A DNA stretch of 64,000 nt from Eunapius fragilis (lineage: Eukaryota; Porifera; Demospongiae; Spongillida; Spongillidae): assembly GCA_963681505.1 (NCBI GenBank), contig OY811972.1, positions 5,511,753 through 5,575,752 on the forward strand, read 5' to 3'. This document shows positions 33,575-45,110 of this stretch, one piece after another. The position numbers were made by a program, and so were the translations under genes. Position 1 is the first letter of the stretch. Every line of letters begins with the position of its first letter. The notes beneath the pieces were generated by a model, which searched no databases, was not told where the DNA came from, and saw only the letters and a program-made list of their open reading frames with translations.

Positions 33575-35597
33575 TATATATACCTATACGCGCACTACCA
33601 TGACCTTCTCGTTCACTTCATAACAATATTTCAAAAAAAAATACATGTATACATGTACATGCTACGCTATTAGGTATACCTCCTAACACATTGTATCTTT
33701 CAGCGTCTTCTGAAAAAAGTGTCTGATATGCAAACCATTGGTGCACCACTTCAAAGCCGAGCCTGTACATGTACATATGACACAAATTTTAAGCGCATAC
33801 ATTAATGTACTGTACCTTGTTTACATTGGAAGATTGAACCTGCTAGAAAATAAAATCAGTTATCGCTTCGCTTACGTACCAAGTTTACGTTTCGCTTACG
33901 TACCAAGTTTCTCATAGGCATAAACGTGGTATACGCTGCGCACACCATAATTGTGACGAGAATCTAGGAGGAAAAATAATCATTCACGCACGCACACACC
34001 TCCGTGTCCATGAGTTTTCAGGAATACAAAATGCGAGACGACTTTCTAGAGGGGGAGATAAGAAATTACTGACGATTACAGACGACCTTAAGACTATCTG
34101 TGACTTAACCGCAAAGCCAAAGATAGTACCGCACAGTTGCAGGCTTTTTTTTCCCTGAAAAGGAAAAAAAAAAAACATACATTGTTATATACCTACCGAC
34201 ACTTTTGTTTTCTAGGCGCGTCCGCTTGAGATAGAAGAAACAAAGTTACAATGCACAAATATATTATTATCGTACCTCAGTTACACACTCGGAAGCCCAA
34301 TGTGTAAGCAGCAGGAAACGATTATCTTCATGACGCGGCTAATTAACAGCTGCCTAAAGCGCTTTCAAACACGTGACTATATATATTCAACAAGTACCTA
34401 TACATGTATATGTGAAAGTTGGTGGTATATAGGATTTGAAGGCAATAGTGGTATAAAAAGCAGGGAAACAAGGGTTGAATGATAAGGAAAAACGAAATAG
34501 TATATTTTTTCCCACCTACATATATGTTTAACCGATTACTGGCCGATCTAAATATACCCGTCAATAGGAGTGTCACTGCCGTATATATAGAAAAGAGACG
34601 GTGAAAAGAGTTTTGAGATGCTATTAAAAGCAGAAGGAAGCAAAAATTTGTTGCAAGTGTTTCTTTCTACCATTATTACAGTCATTCTTGCATATTTTAA
34701 GACCTGCGCTTTGTTGCGATCGCTACATGTACAAAATACGCTAGGCTCAGCCCCGATTCGGCGAAAACAGGAACGTTCGTATCTTCAGTCAAAATGCAAA
34801 GTAAGTGGTCTTTTCTTACGTATCTTTCTAAAAAGTGTACTTGTCATACGCTACAGTTCGAAATATGATGAACAGCTGATCAAGTTAGTTCTAATTATTG
34901 CGCGTATATGAGGAATATATTAAAAACCATCTATGGTTTGACAATGTACCTCTTTCTGTAGGAACAGCTTATCTGTGACCCATTCACATATTTTGAAGGC
35001 CACCAGTAAAGCTTTGCTGCAGTTCAAGGTAGGTTTGCTGACACAAGTATATTCCACACCTAAATGTACATTTGGAGGGATGGACTTTTTGTACAGTGTG
35101 ATAGAGTGCACTGACGATAGAGGGTGGGAGGAGGATACAGTGGTGATGGAGGTTGGTTGGAGGATGCTGTGGTGATGGTGGGTGGGTGGAGAGTACAGGG
35201 TGGGGTTCAAGCTTCATATATATAGATATATATATATCTCACACACCAGTTTAGCATTTGTAATTAGCGATTGAGCTTGTGATAGTGGGTGTTCAGTGTG
35301 CTACATATAGATAGATGTGGGGAGTTATTGTTGATGGGTATAGTGTGATGTAAGAGGGGTGTGTTTTGCTAGTAGTGGACTGGGGACTTGAGAGGCAGAA
35401 AGCTTGCCGTCTTCCCATGGGTACGGACACAGCGCACAAGTGGAGTGCATAAGTGTTGTGGGTGATGGCCCCCAAGTCCTGGGTGTGTTTGGGTCAGGGC
35501 CAACGTCACTACTCCTGTCGCATATTAGCTAGGTGGAAGATTGTGGTTTGTGTATAGAAATGGTTGACAGGGGTGGATACCAACAGTGTCACTGTAG
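33575..35597. other. Insertion interior without a clear gene
   Basis: AT-rich sequence with scattered short frames. 34418-34505 is about 70% similar to the arm of the hairpin at 59473-59765. An exon-like segment lies at about 34961-35028 (acceptor TTTCTGTAG, EQLICDPFTYFEGHQ, stop, then donor GTAGGT) and may be a decayed exon of the gene ending at 35963. Confidence 0.35.
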
Positions 35598-35963
35598 TGG
35601 AAAAAGTTATGCATCCAACCAGTGAGATACATAGAACGTAAGGTTATGCTCTATGCAATAGACCATAGACGCAACCAGTACCTGTGCATAGATCCAAACC
35701 ATTGTGTGTCTATTACAGCTATTGACGTCCCACACTACCCTGAAGCAAATGAAATAGTTGAAGTAAAGGGAGGTGCATACTTCATTGTAGCAAGAGTGGA
35801 AAGGGAAACAGAGCAAGTGATATGCAACCCTCTGCACAAAGTGGGAAGTCTCAACCCTCGATGGAAACCATCTCTGTTAGAAACCGTGACACAACCTATC
35901 TCAAATACAATATGTAACATAGCATTTGAAATACGTGCTGGGTGCTATTATCTACACATATAA
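35598..35963 (+). CDS. Last exon of an unknown protein carried by the insertion
   Basis: A 122-codon frame follows a CACTGTAG acceptor and ends with TAA at 35963. It reads WKKLCIQPVRYIERKVMLYA, IDHRRNQYLCIDPNHCVS, IDVPHYPEANEIVEVKGGAY and ends FEIRAGCYYLHI. The composition is strongly protein-like (Cys, His, Tyr, alternating hydrophobics, probably beta-rich). I recognise no family. Earlier exons were not found with confidence. It is the only convincing coding sequence inside the 5.8-kb insertion besides the RecQ-like piece, so it may belong to the transposon or be captured host sequence. Confidence 0.45.
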   Translation, partial: WKKLCIQPVRYIERKVMLYAIDHRRNQYLCIDPNHCVSITAIDVPHYPEANEIVEVKGGAYFIVARVERETEQVICNPLHKVGSLNPRWKPSLLETVTQPISNTICNIAFEIRAGCYYLHI

Positions 35964-36099
35964 TTCTGCTGTATAATTTGATTAAACTTGTTATCACTTT
36001 CAATACTAAGCCTAGATGAGATATGATATAATATTACAAGTTACAAGTTGTACTTCAACATAATGAGGATAGGTTGCCTATGACTCAGGTGTTAATATG

Positions 36100-37900
36100 T
36101 GACAGGAGAGAGAGAGAGAGAGAGGGAGAGAGAGAGAGAGAGTCATTGAGCAGCATGTGTGTGTTTGTGTGTGTGTGTGAACCAAAACGTTTGTGTGAGT
36201 GAGTTTATAAGTATGATAGGGCACATACGTATACACAAACACAACAACATAATTTGTAACCCCTTACTTGTCTACCCTAAAGTGGGGCACACTTACAAGG
36301 GAAGGAGCAAGGTACAGCTGGTCCCTGGTCCAATGAGCACTGGGCACCCGAGAGTGGAATGTTGGAGGCACAACCCGTAGTGTTCACATCAGTAGGGGAG
36401 ACATTGAACATAGGCTATGAGGGAGGGAGGGAGGGAGGGGGAGGGGAGGTGGGGAGGGGAGGTGGGGAGGGGGAGGGGAGGTGGGGAGGGGGAGGGGAGG
36501 TGGGGAGGGGGAGGGGAGGGGGAGGGGAGGGGGAGGGGAGGTGGGGAGGGGAGGGGAGGTGGGGAGGTGAGAGTGAGAGTGAGGGTGGGGAGGATGGAAA
36601 GTGGGGAAGAGGTGAAGTGGGGAGGAGTAAACAAACGTGTGCATAATAGGGACACAATACACACACAAACAAACACAAATACACACACACAAACACACAC
36701 ACAAATGCACACCACAGACAGTGTGTGTGTGTGTGTTTGAACCAAAAGGTGTGTGGGTTAGAACAGTGTGTGAACAGTGTGTGTGTGTGTGTGTGTGTGT
36801 GGGCGGGAGTGTGTGTGTATATTGTCTCAGTGTGTGTGTTTGTGTGTGTGTGCGTGGTTGGATTAAGCAGTGGATGGTGGCATGGGGAAACATGTGTTAA
36901 CACATGCTACACACTTACATATTTACATGTATCGCTATGAAAAATGCTACGTTAAATGCGAAACACTAACCAGTCCAGATGAATGAAAACATGTGCCTTG
37001 TTCCCTAATGGAAGGAGCAGGGTACAGCTGGTCCCTGGTCCAATGAGCACTGGGCACCCGAGAGTGGAATGTTGGAGGCACAACCCGTAGTAGGAGAGTG
37101 GAGACATTGAACATAGGCTATGAGGGAGGGAGGGAGGGAGGGAGGGGAGGGAGGGAGAGAGGGAAGGAGAGAGGGAGGGAGAGAGGGAGGGAGGAAGAGA
37201 GGGAGGGAGGGAGGAAGGGAGCAAGGGAGAGTGGTGGAGAGGTGGGGAGGAGGGAGGAGGGGAAGTAGGGAGATGGGAGAGGGGAGGATGGTTGGAGGGG
37301 AGGATGGTTGGAGGGGAGGAGGGGACGTGGGGAGGAGGGGAGGTGGGGAAGTGAGGGGTGGGGGAGAATGGGAAGTGGGTAGGAGGGGCAGGGGATGAGA
37401 GGAAGTGGGGAGGAAGGGAGGTGAGGGTGAGGGGTGGAGGAGAAGAGAAGTCGGGAGGATGACAAGAGAACATTTATGCAAACAACACATGTGTATATTG
37501 TGCGAGAGAGACTTACAATGTAATCATTATTTATTTCATTATTTCGCAGTTAAGAAATATCCTTAGCCCTGTCCACACTACACAGAGGCGCAGTGGAGAA
37601 GGGGAAGTGCAGTGGAGAGGAGGCGCAGTGAACAGATGGGAAGGAGCTGTATGTTTGCGTCTGTGTGTGTACCAAAAGGTTTGTGTGTGGGGTTGAGAGG
37701 TGACAGTGTGTGTGTGTGAGGGAGGGGTGGCTGGACTGAAAAGTGTGTGTGTGTGTGTGTGTGCATGGGTGTGACCAAACAGTTTGTGTGAGTATGATCT
37801 GAATGGTTTGTGTGGTGGCTACTGTAGACGGAAGAGAAGAGAGAGAGAGAAAGAGAAAGTGTGTGTGAGTGTGTGTGTGTGTGTGTGTGGTTGGATTAAA
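36100..37900. repeat. GA, GT and GGGA low-complexity block with a ~710-bp tandem duplication
   Basis: GGTACAGCTGGTCCCTGGTC and GTGGAATGTTGGAGGCACAA occur at 36310-36375 and again at 37020-37085, each followed by CATTGAACATAGGCTATGAG and then a (GGGA)n or GGGGAGGTGG tract (36420-36600 and 37128-37440). A further repeated phrase, GTGTGTG...ACCAAAA(C/G)GTTTGTGTG, recurs near 36172, 36733, 37665 and 37770. (GA)n at 36104-36143. Confidence 0.8.
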
Positions 37901-38272
37901 CAGTGTTTGGTGTGAATGTACATGCACTGGTCAAATGCAAACACACACACACATATCATGGGTCTTAACACATGCTACACAGCCTACACTTGCATTTTAA
38001 AAATGCTTTATTAAATGCTAAACACTTGCTACTTAACTACCAGTACTGTACATACTCTGCAGTGCAGCAGTCCTGATGAATGACAGCAGGTGCCTGTTCC
38101 CCAATGGCCAACAGCTGGACATGCTTCCCGATATACAACATCAGAAAACGACAGCAATCCTGTGGAGAAAGCCAAGCGTATGAAGTAGTTGCATACTTTA
38201 TAATTAGCTATACTGTAACAAGAAGTTATTTCAAATAGACCTACATGTACCAATCAGCAATGGTGATGGAAG

Positions 38273-38527
38273 ATGTACCGCGAACGATCTTATTCGACAC
38301 TCAAAGACAAGCAGTTCGGAATCGTTGTAAACGTACTACTGGATCGGGATGTCTTCGTATGTCTTCCAACTGGAAGACGTATACAGTATACACTTCGGAC
38401 ATTGTGCAAAGTCTCGTATCCAGACCCTTACTCCCACAGCTGCAGATGGATTACATCACCGCTAAACATACATACGTTTATATGTTTTATTAAAACCTCA
38501 CCCAATTACGCCCGTACTGAGTTATAG
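38273..38527 (+). pseudogene. RecQ-like helicase fragment with a broken Walker A
   Basis: The frame reads STLKDKQFGIVVNVLLDRDV, then FVCLPTGRRIQYTL. In RecQ-type DNA helicases of invertebrate genomes this is where the Q-like LKxKQ box leads to LPTGxGKS and then a Tyr/Leu-rich helix. Here LPTG (38363-38374) is followed by RRIQYTL, so the Gly-Lys-Ser that binds ATP is gone, consistent with a small deletion. Only the first ~50 residues of the helicase core are present. It is likely a dead fragment, brought in with or before the insertion. Confidence 0.45.
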
Positions 38528-38940
38528 CAGAAGACATTCGGATGCTTACGCTTCGTACAGCTACCAGTAGTTTGTACCGACAAAACTTTTAGTCTGGTCC
38601 CCAGACTCCGTTTGCGATGACGAAACTAAGGCGGAGCGCGAAGAATGAAAGGCCTGGGGATTGTGATTACATCACGTGATTCTAATTTCACAATGATTGT
38701 TTGCTGTTGTTTTATCAGATTCGCAAGGTTTATTCATCTCTAGTCAGCCAAAATACAACATTCAACAACATATACCGTTCATATACCGTTCATCTGTTGT
38801 ATTTTATTGTCATTTTCACAACGACGTTTGAAACTAACGTTGTATTATGTTGTGATTAAACCCACTGTACTTGATATATGATGTCAAACGTTGTTAAATA
38901 TAGTAAATGAACCATTGTGTTTTCAACTTTTTCCCTGTGG

Positions 38941-41180
38941 TAGCTCAACTTACTTGTTAATTCGCAACCTAGTGTCACCGGAAAAGCCAACAGACAAGAC
39001 GTATGCCCAACTTGTCAAATTGGTGCGTGAACATGTCTCTCCCCCCCCCTCCGGTTTCAGTACAGAGATTCCACTTCAACTCGCGGATACAGAAGGATGC
39101 AGAGACAGTGACACAGTTCGTGACGGAGTTGAAGCGCCTGTCTGAATACTGTTCGTTCGGGGAGACTTTAGACGAGATGTTGCGGGACCGACTTGTTTGC
39201 GGCGTTCGAGATTCTAGATTGCAACGACGGTTGCTGACAGAGAAAGATCTCACTTTTGCCAAGGCAGTCGAGCTTGCCAAGTTGGCGGAGCTGGCGGAAA
39301 GGAGTGCCAGGGAAATTCAGCCGCAGGTGGGGGACCCTGAACCTGTACACGTTGTTCAAGCCCCACAGCCACGGGCTAAGCAAGATGCCTGTTACCGATG
39401 TGGTGGTCACCACAAGGCGTCAGAATGTTGGTGCCGAAATATTGAATGCTACCATTGTGGGAAACAAGGACACCTGGCTAGGGTATGTCGTGGTAAAAGA
39501 GGTGATGACAAGGAGGCCGCACAGGGTCGAGGGCGGCAAAGAAGACCTCAAACTCAACAACAACCTGAACGGGATTCTGGCCAGAAGGATACATACACCT
39601 TATTTCCGGTGCAGGACCCATCCAGGAAACCTGTTACTTTACGTGTCTTGCTGAATGATTCTCCCTTAGAGATGGAAGTGGACACTGGGGCTGCAGCATC
39701 CGTCATTAGCGAGAAAACCTACTGGGCGCTGTGGCCAAAGCAGAGACGCCCACAACTGCAGGACACATCTATCCTTCTGTGGACGTATACGGGCGAGCAG
39801 TTGAAAGTAAAGGGGCAGGTTTCAGTTGCAGTGTGTTATGGTGGCACCACTATGTCCCTGAACCTCCTGGTGGTTGCTGGAAGGGGGCCATCGCTTATGG
39901 GGAGAGATTGGCTGTATAAATTAAAGCCAAACCTGGGCATTTTTCACACTTCTATACATGTAGGTATGGACAACCACATTCAGGAACTATTATCACGTCA
40001 CTCGGAACTCTTCAAAGATGAACTAGGCTTGGTGAAGGGGGTGACGGTAAAGCTCTACGTGGATCCCTCTGCAACACCACGGTTTTTCAGACCGCGGTCA
40101 GTACCACACGCCTTACGTGGAAGAGTTGAGCAAGAGCTGGAGAGGCTTGAGAAAACAGGTATCATCGAGGCTATCAAATTCTCTGATTGGGCTACTCCAG
40201 TGGTACCACTGGTGAAGGGTGACGGGAGTATCAGGATATGTGGGGATTATAAAGTAACAATCAATCGGGTTGCTAACGTTGAATCTTATCCCCTGCCACG
40301 CATAGACGATTTACTGGCAGAACTGGCAAAAGGAAAGGTTTTCTCCAAATTAGACCTGGCACATGCTTATCTACAGTTGCAACTGGATGAGGACTCCAGG
40401 AAGCTAGCTACTATTTCCACACACAAAGGTCTGTTTTGCTATAATCGCTTGCCATTTGGGGTGTCCTCCGCCCCAGCCATTTTTCAACGCACAATGGAGG
40501 GTATTTTGAAGGGGATACCTTATGTGCATGCGTATATTGATGACATTCTGGTAACGGGAACTTCAGAGTCAGAGCATCTACAGATACTTGAGCAGGTGTT
40601 GACAAGGCTGGAAGAAGTGGGAATGAGGCTGAAGGAGTCAAAGTGCCAATTCTTGCTGCCAAGTGTAGAGTACCTGGGGTATCGTATCTCGGAAAACGGT
40701 ATTCAACCAACGGAGGAGAAACTGAGAGCTATCAGAGATGCGCCAATTCCTCGAGATCTAAGCCAGCTGAAATCATTTCTGGGATTGCTGAACTATTATG
40801 GTAAGTTCTTACCCCACTTATCGAGCACTTTGGCACCCTTGTACAAGTTGCTAAGTAAGGGACAGGTATGGCATTGGGGAAGAGAACAGGAAGAGGCTTT
40901 TTGTATAGCCAAGTCACAACTTACATCTGAAACCCTGTTGGTGCATTTTGACCCTACGTTACAGCTTGCACTTTCATGTGATGCTTCACCTTATGGGCTA
41001 GGAGCTGTTCTGTCCCATGTATGTGAGGATGGGTCAGATAAACCCATCGCATATGCTTCTCGTTCGTTAGCTCCTGCAGAAAAAAAGTATTCTCAGTTCG
41101 AGAAAGAGGGATTAGCAATAGTCTTTGGGGTCAAGAAATTTCACCAGTACTTGTATGGGCGGAAATTTGTGGTGCATTAG
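38941..41180 (+). pseudogene. gag-pol: gag 3' part, protease, RT and RNase H up to an in-frame stop
   Basis: Gag resumes at 38941 but changes frame at the 9-C run 39041-39049. From there a single frame runs to TAG at 41178. Domains: Gag C-terminus, two zinc knuckles (CYRCGGHHKASEC from 39390, then CYHCGKQGHLARVC), protease with DTG (39681-39689), RT with LDLAHAYLQL, FGVSSAPAIFQ and the catalytic YIDD at 40533-40544, and RNase H with SCDASPYGLGAVLSH and IAYASRSLAPAEKKYSQ. The stop falls just before DHKPLQ, a conserved RNase H-region motif, and reading continues in the same frame after it. Gag and Pol share one frame here. Confidence 0.95.
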
Positions 41181-42728
41181 GATCATAAACCTTTGCAGTT
41201 TCTCTTTAAGGAAGATAAGCCAGTACCAACGATGGCATCAGCTAGGATACAGAGATGGGCTCTGACCTTGAGCGCGTACGACTATCGGATAGTGTTCAGG
41301 GCAGGGAAAGAAAACTCTAATGCTGATGGTCTAAGCAGACTACCACTGAGGGAAAGTCCAAGCAGTGTTCCTGTGCCAGGGGATACTGTCCTGATGATGG
41401 AGGCACTTTCAGACATGGGCTCAGCTGTGTCGGCTGCTACCATAAAGTCATGGACTGATAGGGATCCGGTTCTCTCCCGGGTGAGAAGAATGGTTCTTCA
41501 TGGATGGCAACCGCAGGAGGGAGTGGATTTTCAACCGTATGAACAGAGGAAACATGAGCTAAGCGTTGAAGATGGGTGTGTCCTTTGGGGCTCACGGGTG
41601 GTGGTACCACTTGCTGGTAGAGAGGCTGTGGTTAGGTTGCTGCATGAAGGGCATCCTGGGATCTCCAGGATGAAAGCATTGGCGAGGGGTGTGGTCTGGT
41701 GGCCAGGGTTAGATTCTCAACTGGACGGGAAGGTGAAAGAATGTGTAGCTTGTCAAAGTAGTCGGAAATCTCCGCCTAAAGCCCCCTTACACCCTTGGGA
41801 GTGGCCAACTAAGCCGTGGGTACGGTTGCATGTAGATTTTGCGGGGCCATTTTTAGATAAAACCCTGATGGTAATTGTTGATGCGCACTCAAAATGGTTA
41901 GAGGCCTCTATTGTCAGCTCACCCTCGGCAGAACAAGCTATACGGGTCTTACGACATGTATTTTCAACCCATGGGCTGCCTGAAGTATTGGTCTCGGACA
42001 ATGGGTCCGCATTCACAAGTGCACAATTCCAGACCTTTGTCAAGCTGAATGGGTTTAGGCATGTGAAAAGTGCCCCCTATCACCCAGCCAGTAATGGGTT
42101 GGCTGAGCGTGCAGTGCAAACTGTAAAGGAAGCACTTAAGAAGACCACAGGGGATTTAGAAACCAGATTAGCTCGATTCCTCTTTCAATACAGGCTGACA
42201 CCACACTCGACTACTGGGCAGCCGCCAGCAGAGTTGTTAATGGGGCGTCGTCCAAGATCTCACTTGGATTTCCTTTTTCCTAGTGTGGCACAGCGGGTAC
42301 AGCAGAGTCAGGAGAGGCAGAAGACAAACCATGACCAACATGTCCAGTCTAGAACCTTTCAAGTTGGAGATGAGGTTTATGTGGTGAATCATAGAGGGTC
42401 CCCTAAGTGGCTGCCTGGTGTGGTGGTCAAGTTGTTAGGACCTTTAAACTTGTTAGTGAAGGTTAAGGGTGGACAGGAAGCACGCTATCATGTCGATCAT
42501 GTGCGTGCCAGAACAAAGGGGGAGAAGGGAGTTAACAATGATGATGGTGACATGGATGATGATGATGACCCATTACCACCAGTGTTAGATACTCCACCAG
42601 TGCCAGCACTACCTCCAGGGGAAGTGGATCAAGAACAGATGGTCCCTATGGATCCAGTGGAACCACCCCCACCTGCACCAGTGCTCCGACGTTCAACCCG
42701 TCCTCATCGTCCCCCAGATAGATTCTAA
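41181..42728 (+). pseudogene. pol: RNase H end and integrase
   Basis: Same frame as the preceding entry, after the TAG. RNase H tail (IQRWALTLSAYDYRIVFRAG, ADGLSRLP), zinc-binding HHCC domain of integrase (HEGHPG, then CVACQ), and the DDE core: D in HVDFAG (41835), D in VSDNGS (41997) and E in GLAERAV (42105). The C-terminus has VGDEVYVV...WLPGVVVKLLGPLNLLVKV, then an acidic Asp run (about 42549-42569) and a Pro-rich tail ending PHRPPDRF and TAA. All catalytic residues are present; only the stop at 41178 separates this part from RT. Confidence 0.95.
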
Positions 42729-42739
42729 AGGGGGAGAAG
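42729..42739 (+). promoter_or_regulatory. Polypurine tract
   Basis: AGGGGGAGAAG directly precedes the right LTR; expected plus-strand priming site. Confidence 0.85.
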
Positions 42740-43005
42740 TGTAGTATTGTCATTTATTGTGTAATGGTAATTGCCTAATTTAACCCTTGAGAACCTTCTA
42801 GAAGATTCAGCGCAGGTACTTAAGCTGCCGCTCAGCAGAGGAAGAGGAGATCATTGGAGACTGGCATACCGACGGACGGACGGAGGCGCGAACTGATGTT
42901 ATTTGTGTGCCTATTGCTGTGTGATTCTTATCGCTGCTCTAAGCTGATAGTGATTCATAACAGGCTGTCATTGGGTCACGAGCGCGGGTATTCCAGGACT
43001 TCACA
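42740..43005 (+). repeat. Right LTR, 266 bp
   Basis: Identical to 32690-32955. Followed by the CTCAC target duplication at 43006-43010. Confidence 0.95.
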
Positions 43006-43220
43006 CTCACTAGAGAAGGTTACTGCAAAACAGCTGCTCAATGAAGTACGGTGACATGCTCACATTATAGATTGGCCAAGAAAACCAGAATGGTGCTGAG
43101 ACAAGGGCATAGGTCCTCATCTTGGCTTACACGTCCTTGTGAACTTTTGCACACACATGCATTGTTACTAGTACACCATTGTATGGCGTATTCTTGTACA
43201 AACACACACACATGCACATA

Positions 43221-44016
43221 CAGTAGTGGTCAAAATAAACTTGACGTTTTTTGTAATGCCGTTACAGTTGCACGGTCGTTTTAAAAGACCGCACGCTAGT
43301 CGAACTGTACTGTACGCGGACGCCTGTAGTTCACACCTAATTAACAAGTTCTTTGATCGCCGTTCGCGAACACCGTTTGCTGGAACGTTGTCACCGTTCG
43401 CGAGAACGTTTCTACACGCGCATTGAGAAGCTTAACGCTTCGCTGATGTTTGCCCTCGCCCACTCTAATTGCTTCCCTTTATTAGCTTCTCGGGTCATTT
43501 GACAATAGGCGCTACCGTGGAACTGTCGGTGAAAAGATGTTCTAGCAGTGGTTTGTGGTTGAGACGCGGTGGTTGTTATCCGACCATTATCGCAACATGA
43601 ATGTTTTCTTCGCGAGCTAGAAGAAAACATTCATGTTGCGATAATGGCATATAACAACCACTGCGTCTCTAACACAAACCACCGCCAGAAACATCTTTTC
43701 GCCGAACAGCAGCTTATCTGCAGCTTCATACATGTATATCACAATAAACCCATTTCTGATTGCTTTGGTCCGCTGTACCAATATTTTTTATGTGAGGAAT
43801 GTCGAAGCGTTCGTAGTTACGTTGACACATAAACAAAACGTTTTTTTTAAACGGCACGGTGACGCAACAAAGATTTCGTTGACACATAAAGTGTCAATAA
43901 GAATTTCTATGTTCTATAAAACGGCGCGGAACGGTACGCTCCTTGAACTATAGTTCTCACACCGTGCGACTGCAACGGCGTTATAAAAAACGTCAAGTTT
44001 ATTTTGACCACTACTG
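43221..44016. mobile_element. Palindromic Tc1-like MITE, 796 bp
   Basis: Ends CAGTAGTGGTCAAAATAAAC with about 55 bp of inverted similarity at the two ends; flanked by TA on both sides (43219-43220, 44017-44018). The CAGT...GGTCAAAA tip and TA duplication are typical of Tc1/mariner elements. The interior also folds back (arms at roughly 43515-43615 and 43618-43715), with no transposase frame. The right foldback arm has the empty site at TA 50038-50039, so it inserted after the palindrome formed. Confidence 0.85.
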
Positions 44017-44090
44017 TACATATCTTCACCCATATACACAAGCATTTTGTTCCATTTAACTGCTTGTATGTAATCTGTACCCCACTACTC

Positions 44091-45110
44091 TAGACAGCCA
44101 TGCAGTGGACACTACTATAGACAGCTGTGGAGTGGACACCACTGTAGATAGCTGTGGAGTGGACACTACTGTAGACAGCTGTGGAGTGGACACTATATGC
44201 AGTGGACACTACTGTAGACAGCCATGCAGTGGACACTACTGTAGACAGCTGTGCAGTGGACACCACTGTAGACAGCTGTGGAGTGGACATTACTGTCGAC
44301 AGCTATGCAGTGGACACTACTGTAGACAGCCATGCAGTGGACACTACTGTAGGCAGCTGTGGAGTGGACACTACTGTAGACAGCTATGCAGTGGACACTA
44401 CTGTAGACAGCTGTGGAGTGGACACTACTGTAGACAGCTATGCAGGGGACACTTCTGTAGACAGCTGTGGAGTGGACACTACTGTAGACAGCCATGCAGT
44501 GGACACTACTGTAGATAGCTGTGGAGTGAACACTACTGTAGACAGCTGTAGAGTGGACACTACTATATAGATAGCCGCGGAGTAGACACTACAGTCGACA
44601 GCTATGGAGTGGACACTGCTGTATGACAGCTGCAGAGTGGACACTACTGTAGACAGCTGTGGAGTGGACACTACTGTAGATAGCTGTGGAGTGGACACTA
44701 CTGTAGACAGCTGTGGAGTGGAAACTACTGTAGACAGCTGTGGAGTGGACACTACTGTAGACAGCCATGCAGTGGACACTACTATAGACAGCCATGCAGT
44801 GGACACTACTGTAGACAGCCATGCAGTGGACACTACTGTTGACAGCTGTGGAGTGGACACTACTGTAGACAGCCATGCAGTGGACACTACTGTAGACAGC
44901 CATGCAGTGGACACTACTGTAGACAGCTGTGGAGTGGACACTACTGTAGACAGCCATGCATTGGACACTACTGTAGACAGCTGTGGAGTGGACACTACTG
45001 TAGACAGCCATGCATTGGACACTACTGTAGATAGCTGTGGAGTGGACACTACTGTAGACAGCTGTGGAGTGGAAATTACTGCCGACAGCTGTTTTTAAGT
45101 GTACCCTGAC
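44091..45110. repeat. 27-bp minisatellite, left inner arm of element B
   Basis: Unit GTGGACACTACTGTAGACAG followed by CTGTGGA or CCATGCA (also CTATGCA); about 37 copies. The two end variants alternate irregularly. Because 27 is a multiple of 3 and the unit lacks stops in some frames, it gives spurious VDTTVDSCG-type proteins. It degrades into scattered copies at 45110-45700. Confidence 0.95.

Larger units (their letters stand above)
33121..38940. mobile_element. 5.8-kb insertion inside gag, probable DNA transposon of unknown type
   Basis: Gag reading resumes exactly across this segment, so it is an insertion. The ends are inverse: CACAGGGAAAA near 33126 and TTTTCCCTGTG near 38930. TGTGGTA is present at both junctions (33116-33122 and 38936-38942) and may be the target duplication. 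Within ~250 bp of each end, TTCACAACGT / AACGTTGTG motifs recur in both orientations, like subterminal transposase-binding sites. The interior holds a 21-bp minisatellite, a good coding exon (35598-35963), long GA/GT/GGGA low-complexity DNA, a tandem duplication (36.3 and 37.0 kb) and a RecQ-like fragment. No DDE transposase recognised. Confidence 0.6.
32690..43005 (+). mobile_element. Ty3/gypsy LTR retrotransposon nested in foldback arm B
   Basis: Two 266-bp LTRs (TGTAGTATTG to GGACTTCACA) flank gag-pol. They are identical base for base as far as I can read. Target duplication CTCAC (32685-32689 and 43006-43010). The right foldback arm has the uninterrupted site (GTGAG at 50249-50253), confirming the insertion exactly. 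A primer-binding-like site follows the left LTR and a polypurine tract precedes the right LTR. Order is gag, protease, RT, RNase H, integrase, i.e. Ty3/gypsy type. The copy is defective: 5.8-kb insertion in gag, frameshift at a 9-C run (39041-39049) and an in-frame TAG at 41178. No envelope gene. Confidence 0.95.

Noticed and set aside
36384..37490. Pro/Ser/Leu and Thr-His frames in the GGGA/GT block
   Set aside because: Low-complexity artefacts.
33121..38940. The gag insertion as a hAT element, because the tip contains CAGGG
   Set aside because: There is no 8-bp target duplication next to CAGGG at the two ends and no hAT transposase motif. The only shared junction sequence is TGTGGTA.
41178..41180. 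TAG in pol as a programmed readthrough codon
   Set aside because: Readthrough in retroelements is usually at gag-pol, not before DHKPL in RNase H. With two other lesions in the element a plain nonsense mutation is more likely; it remains checkable.
32690..43005. An endogenous retrovirus rather than an LTR retrotransposon
   Set aside because: There is no envelope-like frame between integrase and the polypurine tract, and the Gag, protease, RT and integrase features are ordinary Ty3/gypsy.
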